Shown in pieces: positions 8,206 through 18,600 of a DNA stretch of 64,000 nucleotides. This DNA comes from Nostoc sp. 'Lobaria pulmonaria (5183) cyanobiont' (GTDB lineage Bacteria; Cyanobacteriota; Cyanobacteriia; Cyanobacteriales; Nostocaceae), in contig NZ_CP026692.1 of NCBI RefSeq assembly GCF_002949795.1, positions 4,820,545-4,884,544 on the forward strand. The letters run 5' to 3'. A program made the position numbers and the translations under genes. The notes beneath the pieces were generated by a model, which saw only the letters and a list, made by a program, of their open reading frames with translations, was not told the origin of the DNA and made no database searches. Positions within the stretch are counted from its first letter, which is position 1. Each line of letters opens with the position of its first letter.

Positions 8206-8433
8206 GGAGTTCAAAGACTCATTAATGGAGTTCAAAGCCTCATTAATGGAGTTCAAAGCCTCATTAATGGAGTTCAAAGACTCATTAATGGAGTTCAAAG
8301 ACTCATTAATGGAGTTCAAAACCTCATTAATGGAGTTCAAAGACTCATTAATGCAGTTCAAAGACTCATTAATGCAGTTCAAAGACTCATTAATGGAGTT
8401 CAAAGCCTCATTAACGGAGTTCAAAGCCTCATT
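8206..8433. repeat. 21-base minisatellite, 11 units
   Basis: Eleven head-to-tail units of GGAGTTCAAAGACTCATTAA plus one base (period exactly 21) fill the gap between the SDR and glycosidase genes. Units vary at a few sites (GACTC/GCCTC, GGAG/GCAG). Because 21 is a multiple of three, both strands read as open heptad repeats (for example MEFKDSL), which produces false ORFs. Purine-rich GGGGAGCAGGGGGCAGAGGA sequence lies on the left and CCCCATTCCC/CAATGCCC sequence on the right. A related array with the same core CAAAGACTCATT and similar flanks is at 38964. Confidence 0.9.
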
Positions 8434-8502
8434 CCCCATTCCCAATTCCCAATGCCCATTTTGAATTTTAAATTTTAAATTTTGAATTCGGAGCGAAGCG
8501 AC

Positions 8503-11175
8503 GTGACTCCAGAAGAAGTAAGATTGCAGCAGGATCAAGAACGTGTTGCCTACTGGAAACGCTGGGGGCCTTATCTCAGCGATCGCCAATGGGGAACGGT
8601 GCGGGAGGATTATAGCCACGATGGTTCTGCTTGGGATTATTTTCCTCACGATCATGCCCGATCGCGTGTTTACCGTTGGGGCGAAGATGGTATTGCTGGT
8701 ATTTCCGATAGTCGGCAACGTTTGTGTTTTGCGATCGCGCTGTGGAATGGCAACGATCCCATTCTCAAAGAACGATTGTTTGGGCTAACGGGCACAGAAG
8801 GTAATCACGGTGAGGATGTTAAAGAGTATTACTTTTATCTTGACAATACGCCCACCCATTCCTACATGAAATGCTTGTACAAGTATCCCCAACAAGCATT
8901 TCCCTACACGCAACTCTTAGAAGAAAATCGACGCAGAAGCAAATTTGAACCGGAGTTCGAGCTACTTGATACGGGTATCTTTGCCGAAAACCGTTATTTT
9001 GATGTTTTCATCGAGTATGCCAAAGCCGCACCAGAAGATATTTTAATTCAAATTGCGATCGCTAATCGCAGTTCAGAAGTCAGCACACTCCACCTACTGC
9101 CAACACTCTGGTTTCGTAATATCTGGGCTTGGAATCTCGAAATTGAGAAACCTTTGATGAAAGTGGTTAGCTCAGATTCCAACTTCAGTTTAATTGAAGC
9201 CGAGAATTCTCACCTGGGAACTCGTTGGCTATACTGCCAAGGAGACACAGAACTCCTGTTTACCGACAACGAAACCAATTACGAACGATTATTTGGTTAC
9301 AACAATGACTCACCTTATGTCAAAGATGGCATTAATGAGTATGTGGTGAATGGGAAAACAGCAGCCGTCAATTCCAGCCGTATAGGTACAAAGTTTGCCT
9401 CTCACCAGAAATTAATCATCAATCCAGGTGAAACTAAAGTTGTGCGCTTGCGGTTGAGTGATGTGCAAACACTGACAGATCCTTTTGGCAAAGATTTTGA
9501 CACAATTTTCCAGACACGCATTGCCGAAGCTGATGAATTTTATCAGGGCATCTGTCCCTTCCCAACCTCAGAAGATGAGCGCAATATTCAGCGCCAAGCC
9601 TTTGCCGGCTTGCTATGGAGCAAACAGTATTATAACTATGTCGTTCATGACTGGCTCAAGGGCGATCCCCAACAACCGCCACCTCCACCGGAACGACAAG
9701 CTGGACGCAACCATGAGTGGATTTCTCTATTTAGCGAAGATATCCTCTCCATGCCAGACAAGTGGGAATACCCTTGGTTTGCTGCTTGGGATCTAGCATT
9801 TCACCTAATTCCCCTAGCTGTGCTCGATCCAAATTTTGCTAAGTTGCAGCTAGACCGCCTCACACGCGAATGGTATATGCAGCCCAATGGTCAATTACCT
9901 GCTTACGAATGGGCATTAGGTGATGTTAATCCCCCCGTGCAAGCGTGGGCAGCTTTGCGCGTTTATCAAATCGAGCAGAAGTTTTACAAAAAAGCCGATC
10001 GCGCTTTTCTGGCAAAGGTCTTTCATAAGCTGCTGCTGAATTTTACTTGGTGGGTAAATCGCAAAGATGTAGAAGGTAAGAACGTCTTTCAGGGCGGGTT
10101 TTTGGGACTGGACAACATAGGGGTATTTGACCGCAGCAAAGAATTGCCCACAGGCGGCCATCTCAATCAAGCAGATGGTACAAGCTGGATGGGAATGTAC
10201 TGTTTAAATATGCTAGCGATCGCCCTAGAACTTGCTGAAGAAGATTCTACCTACGAAGACATTGCTAGCAAGTTCTTCGAGCATTTTCTTTACATTGCCG
10301 ATGCCATTGACGGCATTGGTAATGCAGATATTTCGCTATGGGATGAAGAAGACGGCTTTTACTACGATGCCCTGCATTTACCCGATGGACGGCAATTTCC
10401 GGTAAAAGTACGCTCAATCGTAGGGTTAATTCCCCTTTACGCTGTCACAGTCTTGGAATTAGAAACTTTACAACGTTTTCCCGGCTTTAAGCGTCGGATG
10501 GAATGGTTCATTCGCAATCGCCCAGATTTAAAAGATAATGTCGCCTGTATGGAAACACCAGGGGTAGGTGCAAGAAAACTATTAGCGATCGCTTACAAGA
10601 CAAAATTACAACGTATTCTGCAACGGATGCTCGACGAGAATGAATTCTTGAGTGATTACGGAATTCGTGCCATTTCCAAGCATCACCTCAAAGATCCTTA
10701 TATCTTACATCAAGGCGAACATGATTACTGCGTTCGTTACGAACCCGCCGAATCTACCACAAGTTTGTTTGGCGGTAACTCTAACTGGCGTGGCCCGATT
10801 TGGTTCCCGGTAAACTATTTAATTATTGAAGCACTCCGGAAGTTTCATGACTACTTCGGAGATAGCTTGAAGGTGGAATATCCCACAGGTTCCGGGCAAG
10901 AAATGACATTACAGGAAGTAGCGATCGCCCTTTCTCATCGCTTAGTTGCAATTTTTGAGCAAGATCCTGCCGGTCGTCGTCCGGTATATGGCGGTCTAGA
11001 AGTATTTCAATCCGATCCCCATTGGCGCAACTATATTTTGTTCCATGAATACTTTCACGGAGATAACGGGGCGGGTATTGGAGCTAGTCATCAAACAGGC
11101 TGGACAGGATTAGTCGCCGCGCTAATTCTCCAAAATGCTGAACACCGGGCGCAAGAGCAGCATGGAAAGATTTAG
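8503..11175 (+). CDS. MGH1-like glycoside hydrolase (GH63-related)
   Basis: A large protein of about 890 residues, with no signal peptide. N-terminal strings RWGPYLSDRQWGTVREDYS and AWDYFPHDHARSRVYRWGED, and later DKWEYPWFAAWDLAFHLIPL, PNGQLPAYEWALGDVNPP, NWRGPIWFPVNYLIIEAL and a C-terminal HQTGWTGLVA, are hallmarks of bacterial MGH1-like proteins. Their (alpha/alpha)6 barrel is related to processing alpha-glucosidase I (GH63). It probably hydrolyses a glucosyl bond in a small cytoplasmic sugar such as a glucosylglycerate-type compound. The GTG at 8503 is preferred because GGAG lies about ten bases before it and it gives the usual MTPEEVRL start; TTG at 8482 is the longer alternative. An aquaporin-like remnant overlaps its end. 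Confidence 0.88.
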   Translation: MTPEEVRLQQDQERVAYWKRWGPYLSDRQWGTVREDYSHDGSAWDYFPHDHARSRVYRWGEDGIAGISDSRQRLCFAIALWNGNDPILKERLFGLTGTEGNHGEDVKEYYFYLDNTPTHSYMKCLYKYPQQAFPYTQLLEENRRRSKFEPEFELLDTGIFAENRYFDVFIEYAKAAPEDILIQIAIANRSSEVSTLHLLPTLWFRNIWAWNLEIEKPLMKVVSSDSNFSLIEAENSHLGTRWLYCQGDTELLFTDNETNYERLFGYNNDSPYVKDGINEYVVNGKTAAVNSSRIGTKFASHQKLIINPGETKVVRLRLSDVQTLTDPFGKDFDTIFQTRIAEADEFYQGICPFPTSEDERNIQRQAFAGLLWSKQYYNYVVHDWLKGDPQQPPPPPERQAGRNHEWISLFSEDILSMPDKWEYPWFAAWDLAFHLIPLAVLDPNFAKLQLDRLTREWYMQPNGQLPAYEWALGDVNPPVQAWAALRVYQIEQKFYKKADRAFLAKVFHKLLLNFTWWVNRKDVEGKNVFQGGFLGLDNIGVFDRSKELPTGGHLNQADGTSWMGMYCLNMLAIALELAEEDSTYEDIASKFFEHFLYIADAIDGIGNADISLWDEEDGFYYDALHLPDGRQFPVKVRSIVGLIPLYAVTVLELETLQRFPGFKRRMEWFIRNRPDLKDNVACMETPGVGARKLLAIAYKTKLQRILQRMLDENEFLSDYGIRAISKHHLKDPYILHQGEHDYCVRYEPAESTTSLFGGNSNWRGPIWFPVNYLIIEALRKFHDYFGDSLKVEYPTGSGQEMTLQEVAIALSHRLVAIFEQDPAGRRPVYGGLEVFQSDPHWRNYILFHEYFHGDNGAGIGASHQTGWTGLVAALILQNAEHRAQEQHGKI

Positions 11176-11620
11176 AAAACATTTATCAGAATACTTAATG
11201 GAAGCAGCAGAACTGGGATTATTTCTGATTGCTGCGGGAGTATTCACCTGTGTGTTTGAGTATCCTGGTTCCCCGATTCATTAAGCAATTCCCAATGGCG
11301 ATTTGCGTCGGTTTTTAATTGGTGTGGTCATGGGGACAATAGCAATTACCCTGATTTATTCGCCTTGGGGCAAGCAATCTGGCGCTCACATTCTATCGTC
11401 TGGGAAAAGTCAAACGTCAGGATGCTATTTTTTATATTCTGTTTCAAAGTTTGGGCGGATTGTTTGGGGTTTATTTGGTGACATTATTGTTGGGTCAGGT
11501 GTTCACCAAAGTGCCGTGAACTATATCGTCACCGTGCCTATTTTATTAGCCCAGATTTTTGCCAAGCTTACTTTTTTAGGACGTATTCATCCCGTTTCTA
11601 CAGGTGTTGAACCCTCCTAA
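11162..11620 (+). pseudogene. Aquaporin/MIP-family channel pseudogene
   Basis: ATG 11162 overlaps the end of the glycosidase gene by 14 bases, as in a coupled operon. The first frame reads LMEAAELGLFLIAAGVFTCV, then stops after GSPIH. In a second frame RRFLIGVVMGTIAITLIYSP and SGAH follow, and a third frame gives LTFYRLGKVKRQDAIFYI and LFQSLGGLFGVYL. This is the order of a major intrinsic protein, but the first NPA motif that should follow SGAH is deleted and the second half is missing after about 11620. At least three frame breaks are needed. The partner glycosidase remains intact. Confidence 0.8.
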
Positions 11621-11810
11621 ATTGGCTACGGTATTGCTGTATGGGAATGGCTTATTAGGGGCTGCTGCCTCCAGTCAGGCATTGAGTCTCTGACTCAATG
11701 AATGCATTCCCAGTCGGACACTGGGAACGAGAACGAAAAAAGTCTCAAGCTAGGTTTTTAGAACTTGTGTGTACACCGTACCTAGCTATCACTCAGGGAA
11801 TGAGACAATA

Positions 11811-12419
11811 CTAACTTGCGGCTAAATTGCCCCAACTTACGTAGGGTAATTTTGCAGCAGTTGCCCGAACTTGGTCAGCGTTAGCTACTAACTGACCGCA
11901 AGCGTCCCAAGTCCCAGAAATAAATGTGCTTCTTGTCCCTTCACCGATCGCAACTGCGGCAGTGTAATCACCTATTTGCACTTGCAAGGTTTCCAAATCC
12001 ACTGTCACGGCGGCTTGGGGATTGGTAGCGACTAAATCTTGCACTTGTTTAACAGTAACAGCATCGGCACTCAGACAAGGTATGCCCATTGCCACACAGT
12101 TACCGAAAAAGATTTCCGCAAAGCTTTCGCCGATTAAAGCTTGGATTCCCCATTTTGCGATCGCTTGGGGTGCGTGTTCCCGTGATGAACCACAGCCAAA
12201 GTTACGATTAACTATTAAAATATTCGCGCCTTGGTACTGGGGTTGGTCAAAGGCATGTTCACCTTTAAGTGCTGTCCGGTCGTCGATAAACGCGCCTTCG
12301 CCTAACCCATCAAAGGTAACAGCTTTCAAATATCGCGCCGGAATGATGCGATCGGTATCTATATCATTGCCCACTAAGGGTATACCGCGCCCTGAAATTG
12401 TTTTAACTTCACTCACCAT
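11811..12419 (-). CDS. leuD: 3-isopropylmalate dehydratase small subunit
   Basis: The 202-residue small subunit of isopropylmalate isomerase, which with LeuC converts 2- to 3-isopropylmalate in leucine synthesis. The swivel domain is seen in GNDIDTDRIIPARYLK and the signature GCGSSREHAPQAI. The start is placed at ATG 12419 (MVSEVKTISGRG); the longer frame to 12464 adds an atypical extension. It lies 92 bases downstream of leuC on the same strand, almost certainly in one transcript. The gap between them holds an A-rich repeat with AACCGCAAAGAACGCAAAGG. All expected motifs are intact. Confidence 0.95.
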   Translation of the reverse strand: MVSEVKTISGRGIPLVGNDIDTDRIIPARYLKAVTFDGLGEGAFIDDRTALKGEHAFDQPQYQGANILIVNRNFGCGSSREHAPQAIAKWGIQALIGESFAEIFFGNCVAMGIPCLSADAVTVKQVQDLVATNPQAAVTVDLETLQVQIGDYTAAVAIGEGTRSTFISGTWDACGQLVANADQVRATAAKLPYVSWGNLAAS

Positions 12420-12511
12420 AATTTTTATATAGAAAACGAACCGCAAAGAACGCAAAGGACACAAAGAAAGAAAGAAAAGTTTAAGAGACTTATCTCTGCC
12501 ACGAAGTGGGG

Positions 12512-13915
12512 TTACAGTAACTCGCGTACATCAGAAACTTCGCCTTTAATTGCAGCAGTGGCGACCATCGCCGGACTCATTAACAATGTCCGACCGGAGG
12601 ATGAACCCTGTCTTCCTTTAAAGTTGCGGTTGGAGGAAGAAGCGCTGATTTGTCTTCCTTGTAGCTTATCGGGGTTCATGGCTAGGCACATGGAACATCC
12701 CGGTTCGCGCCACTCAAATCCGGCTTCCTGAAAGATTTTATCCAATCCTTCAGCTTCTGCCTCTTCTTTCACCCTTTCCGAACCAGGGACAACGAAGGCT
12801 TTGATTCCCTCTGCAACGTGGCGACCTTTAGCGATTTTCGCCGCTTCTCGCAAATCACTAATTCTGCCGTTGGTACAACTACCAATAAAGCAGACATCTA
12901 TTTTTGTGCCCTTGATGGGTTGACCGGGATATAAATCCATGTAGCGGTAAGCTTCTTCGGCAATAAATCGGTCTTCTTCCAGCAGTTCTTCCGGTTGAGG
13001 TATTGACTGGTTGACACCGATACCTTGATCGGGAGTAATGCCCCAGGTAACGGTAGGAGAAATTTCCGCAGCGTCAAATACCACCACATCATCATATTGG
13101 GCATCTGCATCACTCTTGATGGATTCCCACCAAGCCACTGCTTTATCCCAATCTGGATCTTTGGGTGCAAAATCTCTGCCTTTGAGGTAATCGTAGGTGA
13201 CTTGATCGGGATTAACGTAGCCGCATCTAGCACCGCCTTCGATCGCCATATTGCAGACAGTCATCCTCTCTTCCATATTCATTTGGTCAAATGTCGTACC
13301 GGCAAATTCGTAGCCATAGCCCACACCACCTTTAACGCCAAGGGTGCGGATGATATGCAGAATGACATCTTTGGCATAAACTCCTGGGTTGAGAGTGCCG
13401 TTAACTTCAATTTTGCGGACTTTCAGTTTCGACAGGGCAAGAGTTTGGGAAGCGAGAACATCCCGAACTTGGCTAGTACCAATACCAAATGCGATCGCAC
13501 CAAATGCCCCATGACTGGAAGTGTGACTATCTCCACAAGCGATCGTCATTCCTGGCTGAGTCAGCCCAAGTTCGGGAGCAATAACGTGAACTATACCCTG
13601 ACTGCCAGAACCGATGTTGTAAAAAGTTATGTTATTTTCTTGACAGTTATTTTCGAGCGCCTGAATCATTTCCTCTGCCAAGTTATCGGCAAAGGGACGC
13701 GCCTGATTTTCTGTGGGCACAATATGATCGACTGTGGCAACAGTCCGCTCTGGAAACAGTACCTTTAGATCCCTCTCGCGTAACATGGCAAAGGCTTGGG
13801 GACTGGTGACTTCATGAATTAAATGAAGCCCGATAAATAGTTGCGTCAGCCCTGAGGGAAGTGTACCAACGGTGTGTAAGTCCCAAACTTTGTCAAACAG
13901 GGTACCTTTGCTCAT
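12512..13915 (-). CDS. leuC: 3-isopropylmalate dehydratase large subunit
   Basis: A complete 467-residue large subunit of isopropylmalate isomerase, an aconitase-superfamily protein that binds a [4Fe-4S] cluster. CGDSHTSSHGAFG lies in the N-terminal third. The cluster cysteines are in FIGSCTNGRISDL and PGCSMCLAMN, and the C-terminal SSSNRNFKGRQG segment is conserved. Length matches the bacterial LeuC family. It is co-directional with leuD just downstream. The gene order leuC-leuD is standard. I see no leader peptide or T-box-like structure upstream. Confidence 0.97.
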   Translation of the reverse strand: MSKGTLFDKVWDLHTVGTLPSGLTQLFIGLHLIHEVTSPQAFAMLRERDLKVLFPERTVATVDHIVPTENQARPFADNLAEEMIQALENNCQENNITFYNIGSGSQGIVHVIAPELGLTQPGMTIACGDSHTSSHGAFGAIAFGIGTSQVRDVLASQTLALSKLKVRKIEVNGTLNPGVYAKDVILHIIRTLGVKGGVGYGYEFAGTTFDQMNMEERMTVCNMAIEGGARCGYVNPDQVTYDYLKGRDFAPKDPDWDKAVAWWESIKSDADAQYDDVVVFDAAEISPTVTWGITPDQGIGVNQSIPQPEELLEEDRFIAEEAYRYMDLYPGQPIKGTKIDVCFIGSCTNGRISDLREAAKIAKGRHVAEGIKAFVVPGSERVKEEAEAEGLDKIFQEAGFEWREPGCSMCLAMNPDKLQGRQISASSSNRNFKGRQGSSSGRTLLMSPAMVATAAIKGEVSDVRELL

Positions 13916-14210
13916 ACGTCAATCAATATTTAAAGAGTCCGGTCTTAAATAGTATCAAAAAAAAGTCTTAGTTTTTACAGATTGCTTCATATTACTTACA
14001 GCTTTGCAGTTGAGGGGTGAAATTTAAACGCTCCAGAAGGGCAGAGGTAAGCGCAAAGGTACGCAGAGAATTTATGAATGTAATTTACTCGCCTTTTAAA
14101 CAGCAAAAGCGCAAATTATCCGAAATATTGAGATGCAAAGATGTAAATAACTTTATCCTTATCAACAAGGATATGTTGAGACAATACGAGATAATTGCAC
14201 TACCAGCTTT

Positions 14211-15566
14211 ATGCCCATAGATTTACGGGAATTTTATCAGGCTAGCGATCCCAGCAGAACTCTGTTTGTTAACAATAGCTCTGATGGCAAGTATTATATA
14301 GATTTTTCCTCAGTACGAGGTGGTGATATTCTTGGCAAGCTGAAGCAGAAAATTACTTTTTTTAAGCCGAATGAACCCACTTGCACTTTATTTACTGGGC
14401 ATATTGGTTGTGGGAAATCGACAGAATTATTACGCTTACAGGCAGAACTGGAAAAGTTAGGCTTCCACGTTGTCTATTTTGAGTCCAGTGATGACTTGGA
14501 AATGACCGATGTCGATATTGCTGATGTGCTGCTAGCGATCGCTCGTCGTGTGAGTCAAAGTCTGGATAAAATTACTCTAGAGTCACCCAATAAGTTTAAT
14601 GAGTTGCTGCAAGGTGCTTGGAAGGTCTTAAACTCCGAAGTGACGGGGGTAAAAGTTAAGGTTCCGAATGTCGGCGATTTTGGTGTCACCTCTGAAAAAG
14701 AAAAGCTTTCTCTGTCTGTGGGCATTGGTGAGATCACGGCGAAGATGAAAAATGACCCAACGCTGCGAGAAAAACTCAATCAGTATTTAGCACCGCAAAA
14801 AACTAAGCTGCTGGAAGCGATTAATCAAGAATTATTGGAACCTGCGATCGCTAAACTCAAACAGCAGGGTAAAAATGGTTTGGTGGTAATTGTCGATAAT
14901 CTTGACCGCATAGATAATCGTGCCAAACCTTGGGGTCGTCCGCAGCAGGAATATTTATTTGTCGATCAAGGTGAGTTTTTGACAAGGCTTAATTGTCATC
15001 TCCTCTACACTATGCCCTTGGCTTTGAAGTTTTCCAATGATTACGGAATGCTGACTCAGCGTTTCCCAGAAGATCCCAAGGTGTTACCAATGGTACCTGT
15101 ACAAAGGACTGATGGCAGTGTTCATCTAGAGGGAATGGCACTCATGCAGCAGATGGTACTAGCTAGAGCTTTTCCTGACTTGACACCAGAGGAGCGTTTA
15201 AATAAAATTACTGAGATTTTTGATAGTGCTACTAGCCTAGAGCGCTTATGTAAAATGAGCGGTGGTCATGTGCGGGACGTGCTGAGGCTACTAAATACCT
15301 GGATTATGGAAGAGATGAGTCTTCCCCTAACTCGTGCAACCTTAGAGCAAGTGATTCGTTCTCGGCGGAATGAAATCATGTTACCGATTTCTGAGGATGA
15401 GTGGCAACTGTTACGTCATGTCAAGGAAAGAAAAAAGGTGAGTGATGACCAGGGATATCAAAAACTGATCCGCAGTCGGTTTGTGTTTGAATATCGGGAT
15501 GGTGGCGAGTCTTGGTTTGATGTTAATCCTGTTTTAGCTGAAGCAAGAGAGTTGAACGTTTCTTAA
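14211..15566 (+). CDS. P-loop ATPase of unknown function, partner of the downstream STAND protein
   Basis: A 451-residue soluble NTPase. Walker A is TGHIGCGKST at about residues 62-71 and the Walker B-like strand is GLVVIVDNLDRID at about 223-235. Between them is a helical region with MKNDPTLREKLNQYLAPQ, and the C-terminal part ends in a winged-helix-like segment (ISEDEWQLLRHVKERKK). The arrangement, with a DNLDR motif in place of DExx, resembles KAP/ORC-like AAA+ ATPases of conflict systems. The next gene, a giant STAND-WD40 protein, starts 130 bases later on the same strand, so the two probably form a unit. Function is not known; cooperation with the STAND protein is inferred from position. 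The short open frame 14017-14220 before it is not supported. Confidence 0.85.
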   Translation: MPIDLREFYQASDPSRTLFVNNSSDGKYYIDFSSVRGGDILGKLKQKITFFKPNEPTCTLFTGHIGCGKSTELLRLQAELEKLGFHVVYFESSDDLEMTDVDIADVLLAIARRVSQSLDKITLESPNKFNELLQGAWKVLNSEVTGVKVKVPNVGDFGVTSEKEKLSLSVGIGEITAKMKNDPTLREKLNQYLAPQKTKLLEAINQELLEPAIAKLKQQGKNGLVVIVDNLDRIDNRAKPWGRPQQEYLFVDQGEFLTRLNCHLLYTMPLALKFSNDYGMLTQRFPEDPKVLPMVPVQRTDGSVHLEGMALMQQMVLARAFPDLTPEERLNKITEIFDSATSLERLCKMSGGHVRDVLRLLNTWIMEEMSLPLTRATLEQVIRSRRNEIMLPISEDEWQLLRHVKERKKVSDDQGYQKLIRSRFVFEYRDGGESWFDVNPVLAEARELNVS

Positions 15567-15695
15567 CGGTAGGGTGTGTTATGGCTTCCGTAACGCACCA
15601 TTTCCTGTTTCCGGTCGTTATGCTTCGTGGTACACACCCGACATCTGCTATTCGCCCTGGCTCTTTTAATCCAAAATCCAAAATTCCAAATTGGT

Positions 15696-18600
15696 ATGAC
15701 AGATTCACAGCAACCTGAAAATGAAAAGGGACTGCAACAATTAGCTTGGGCGATCGAGTCCTCTGTGGGACAGTTTAAGCTGATTTTGGCCCGGTGTAAT
15801 TATGCAAGAGAGCGCGATCGCTTAATCTCCAAATTGCAGGAAATTTGTCAAGTCGAAATTCGTGTCTTGGCGGTGCAGCAATCTCGCAAGACTCTTTATA
15901 CTGCGATTCAGTCAGAATTCGGCGCAGAAATACCAGCCTGTGTAATGGTTGTGGGTTTGGAATCAGTGCAGAATTTGTCTGTGATGTTAACTTCTGCAAA
16001 TCAGGTGCGGGAGGAGTTTCGCAAGAATTTTGCTTTTCCCTTAGTGTTGTGGATTGACGATGAAATCTACAAGCAACTAATACAGCTTGCGCCTGATTTG
16101 GAGAGTTGGGCAACTACGAGAAATTTTGCTATATCAACACAGCAATTAGTTGCTTTTATCATCGAAACGGCTAATCAATGGTTTAGTAATAACTTAAAAT
16201 TTAGCGTAGATGTATATATTAAACTGGAAACTGAGCTAGAAACGGCGCAAAGAGAATTACTCAATCAGCCAGATATTTATAATTTAGAAATTCAAGCTGA
16301 TTTAGAATCTTTGTTAGGTTTTATCAAACAGATAAATAATCAAAAAGATTTGGCACTACAGCATTATCAAAAAGCTTATAAGCTCTGGCAGGAAAGTAAT
16401 AATTTAGAAAGGCAAGCAATAATCCTTGGGGAGATTGGCGTTGGTTATTATCTCAAAGCTTTTAAAAATCCAGATATCAATCATCCAGATTGGCAAACGG
16501 CTTGGTATTATATTCGAGAGTATATAAATTTTATTAACCTGTTTCACAATCCAGATTTAATTGCTAATACAGCAATTAAATTCGGTGATATTTTGCGGGA
16601 CTTGCAAAAGTGGGAAACGTTGCAGAGTCTTTCTGAACAGGCTTTAGTAGTACATCAAACTAACAACCAGCCAAGGGAATTAGCCAAAGATTACGGTTTT
16701 TTAGCTGAGGTGGCTTTGGCTCAAAATAACTGGGTGAAAGCAAATCAGCTTGTTCAGCAAGCCTTGGAAGTTTTTGCTGCGATTCCCAATTTGGAATCAG
16801 CGAATGTATCAGGGGTTTTATCTGATATTCCCGAAAGGGTTTTAAAATCAAAACATTTGAGCTTATATCAGTTTATTTTAAGTCGTTCTCAATACCATTT
16901 AGGTCAAATTAAACAGGCAACTTTCAGCTTAGAAACTGCTAGGCATGTGGGTAATCCCCTAGAAGATTTCCGGCTTTACTTGGATATTCTTAAATTTTTG
17001 CAGCAGCTTTATTTTGAGCAGAAAGAATATCTCAAAGCATACAAAATAAAACAGCAACGGCGTTCCATTGAACAGCAATTTGGCTTGCGGGCTTTTATTG
17101 GTGCGGGTAGGTTAGAAGCTACAAAACAGGCATTTGTAGAGACATTGCGCTCAAACTCTCCCCAAGGAAACATTGCCCCAGAAATTGCTGCATCTGGTCG
17201 CCTATTGGATGTAGAACGTTTGATTGAACGTATGGGTCGCCCTGATTATAAGCTGATAGTAATTCATGGGCAATCGGGTGTAGGCAAAAGTTCCCTGGTG
17301 AATGCGGGACTTATACCAGCTTTAAAGAATAAAGCGATTGGTACTCAAGATTATTTGCCGGTGGTAATGCGCGTTTACACCAACTGGGTGGAAGAGTTGG
17401 GGAAGCTTTTGGGAAATGGGGGAGATGAGGAAGAGTTAGAACTTCAAGTTTCGACCTTAGAAGCTCAACGTTCCACCTTTGAACTCGGAATTTCGACCTC
17501 AGAAGCTCAACCTTCGACCTTTGAACTCGGAACTTCGACCTCAGAAGCTCAACGTTCCACCTCAGAAGCTCAACGTTCCACCTCAGAAGCTCAACGTTCG
17601 ACCTCAGAAGCTCAACCTTCGACCTCAGAACCTCAACGTTCCACTTCAGAAGCTCAACGTTCCACCTCAGAACCTCAACGTTCCACCTCAGAACTCGAAA
17701 CTCTGCAATATAGCAGTGCAATACAGTCGGAACCTCACCCCGTATTTGCTGACGCAAACACTCCCCTCTCCTTAGCAAGGAGAGGGGTTGGGGGTGAGGT
17801 TAGAGAACCGCAATATTTAATATCCAGACTTAAAGAAAACGAACAGCGCAACCTCCGCACAGTGCTAATTTTTGATCAATTTGAGGAATTTTTCTTTGTT
17901 TACACCGAACCAGCACAAAGGAAGCAATTCTTTGAGTTTCTGGGAGAGTGTCTGAATGTTCTATCGGTGAAAGTTATCTTATCGCTGCGGGTAGATTACA
18001 TCCATTACTTGCTAGAGTGCAATGATTTGTCCAGCCTGAAGATTATTGGCAATGACATTCTCAGTAATAATGTGCTTTACAAGTTGGGGAACTTCTCACC
18101 TGCTGATGCAAAGTCAATTATTCAGCGTTTAACTGAAAATACTAGTTTTCACTTAGAGGATGTTTTAGTTGAACAACTGGTACAAGATTTAGCCGGGGAA
18201 TTGGGTGAAGTTCGTCCCATTGAGTTGCAGGTTGTGGGGGCGCAACTGCAAACGGAGAATATTACAACTCTGGCAGAATATCGGCAGCGTGGCACTAAAG
18301 ACGAATTGGTTAAGCGTTATTTGCATGAAGTTGTTAATGATTGTGGTGAAGAAAATCACCAAGCAGCAGACATATTACTGTATTTGCTGACGGATGAAAA
18401 AGGAACTCGCCCCCTGAAGACTCGCGCTGAGTTGGAACGCGATTTGTTCGCGTATTTCTTGGAGATCCCCCCAACCCCCCTTAAAAAGGGGGGCTTTATT
18501 CTTTCTACCCCCTTTTTAAGGGGGTCGCCGCAGGCGGGGGGATCAGAAACTAGGGAGGATAAAGCTTTTGACATCAGCAAATTAGATTTGATTGTAGAGA

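Noticed and set aside
8206..8433. Possible CRISPR array
   Set aside because: Units are contiguous with no spacers. The same applies to the other tandem arrays, and no cas gene is present.
8117..8718. Overlapping open frames across the 21-base minisatellite on both strands
   Set aside because: A repeat length divisible by three without stop codons keeps frames open; no ribosome-binding site or homology supports translation.
14017..14220. 67-codon open frame upstream of the ATPase
   Set aside because: Begins in an A-rich interspersed repeat, has no family and overlaps the ATPase start.
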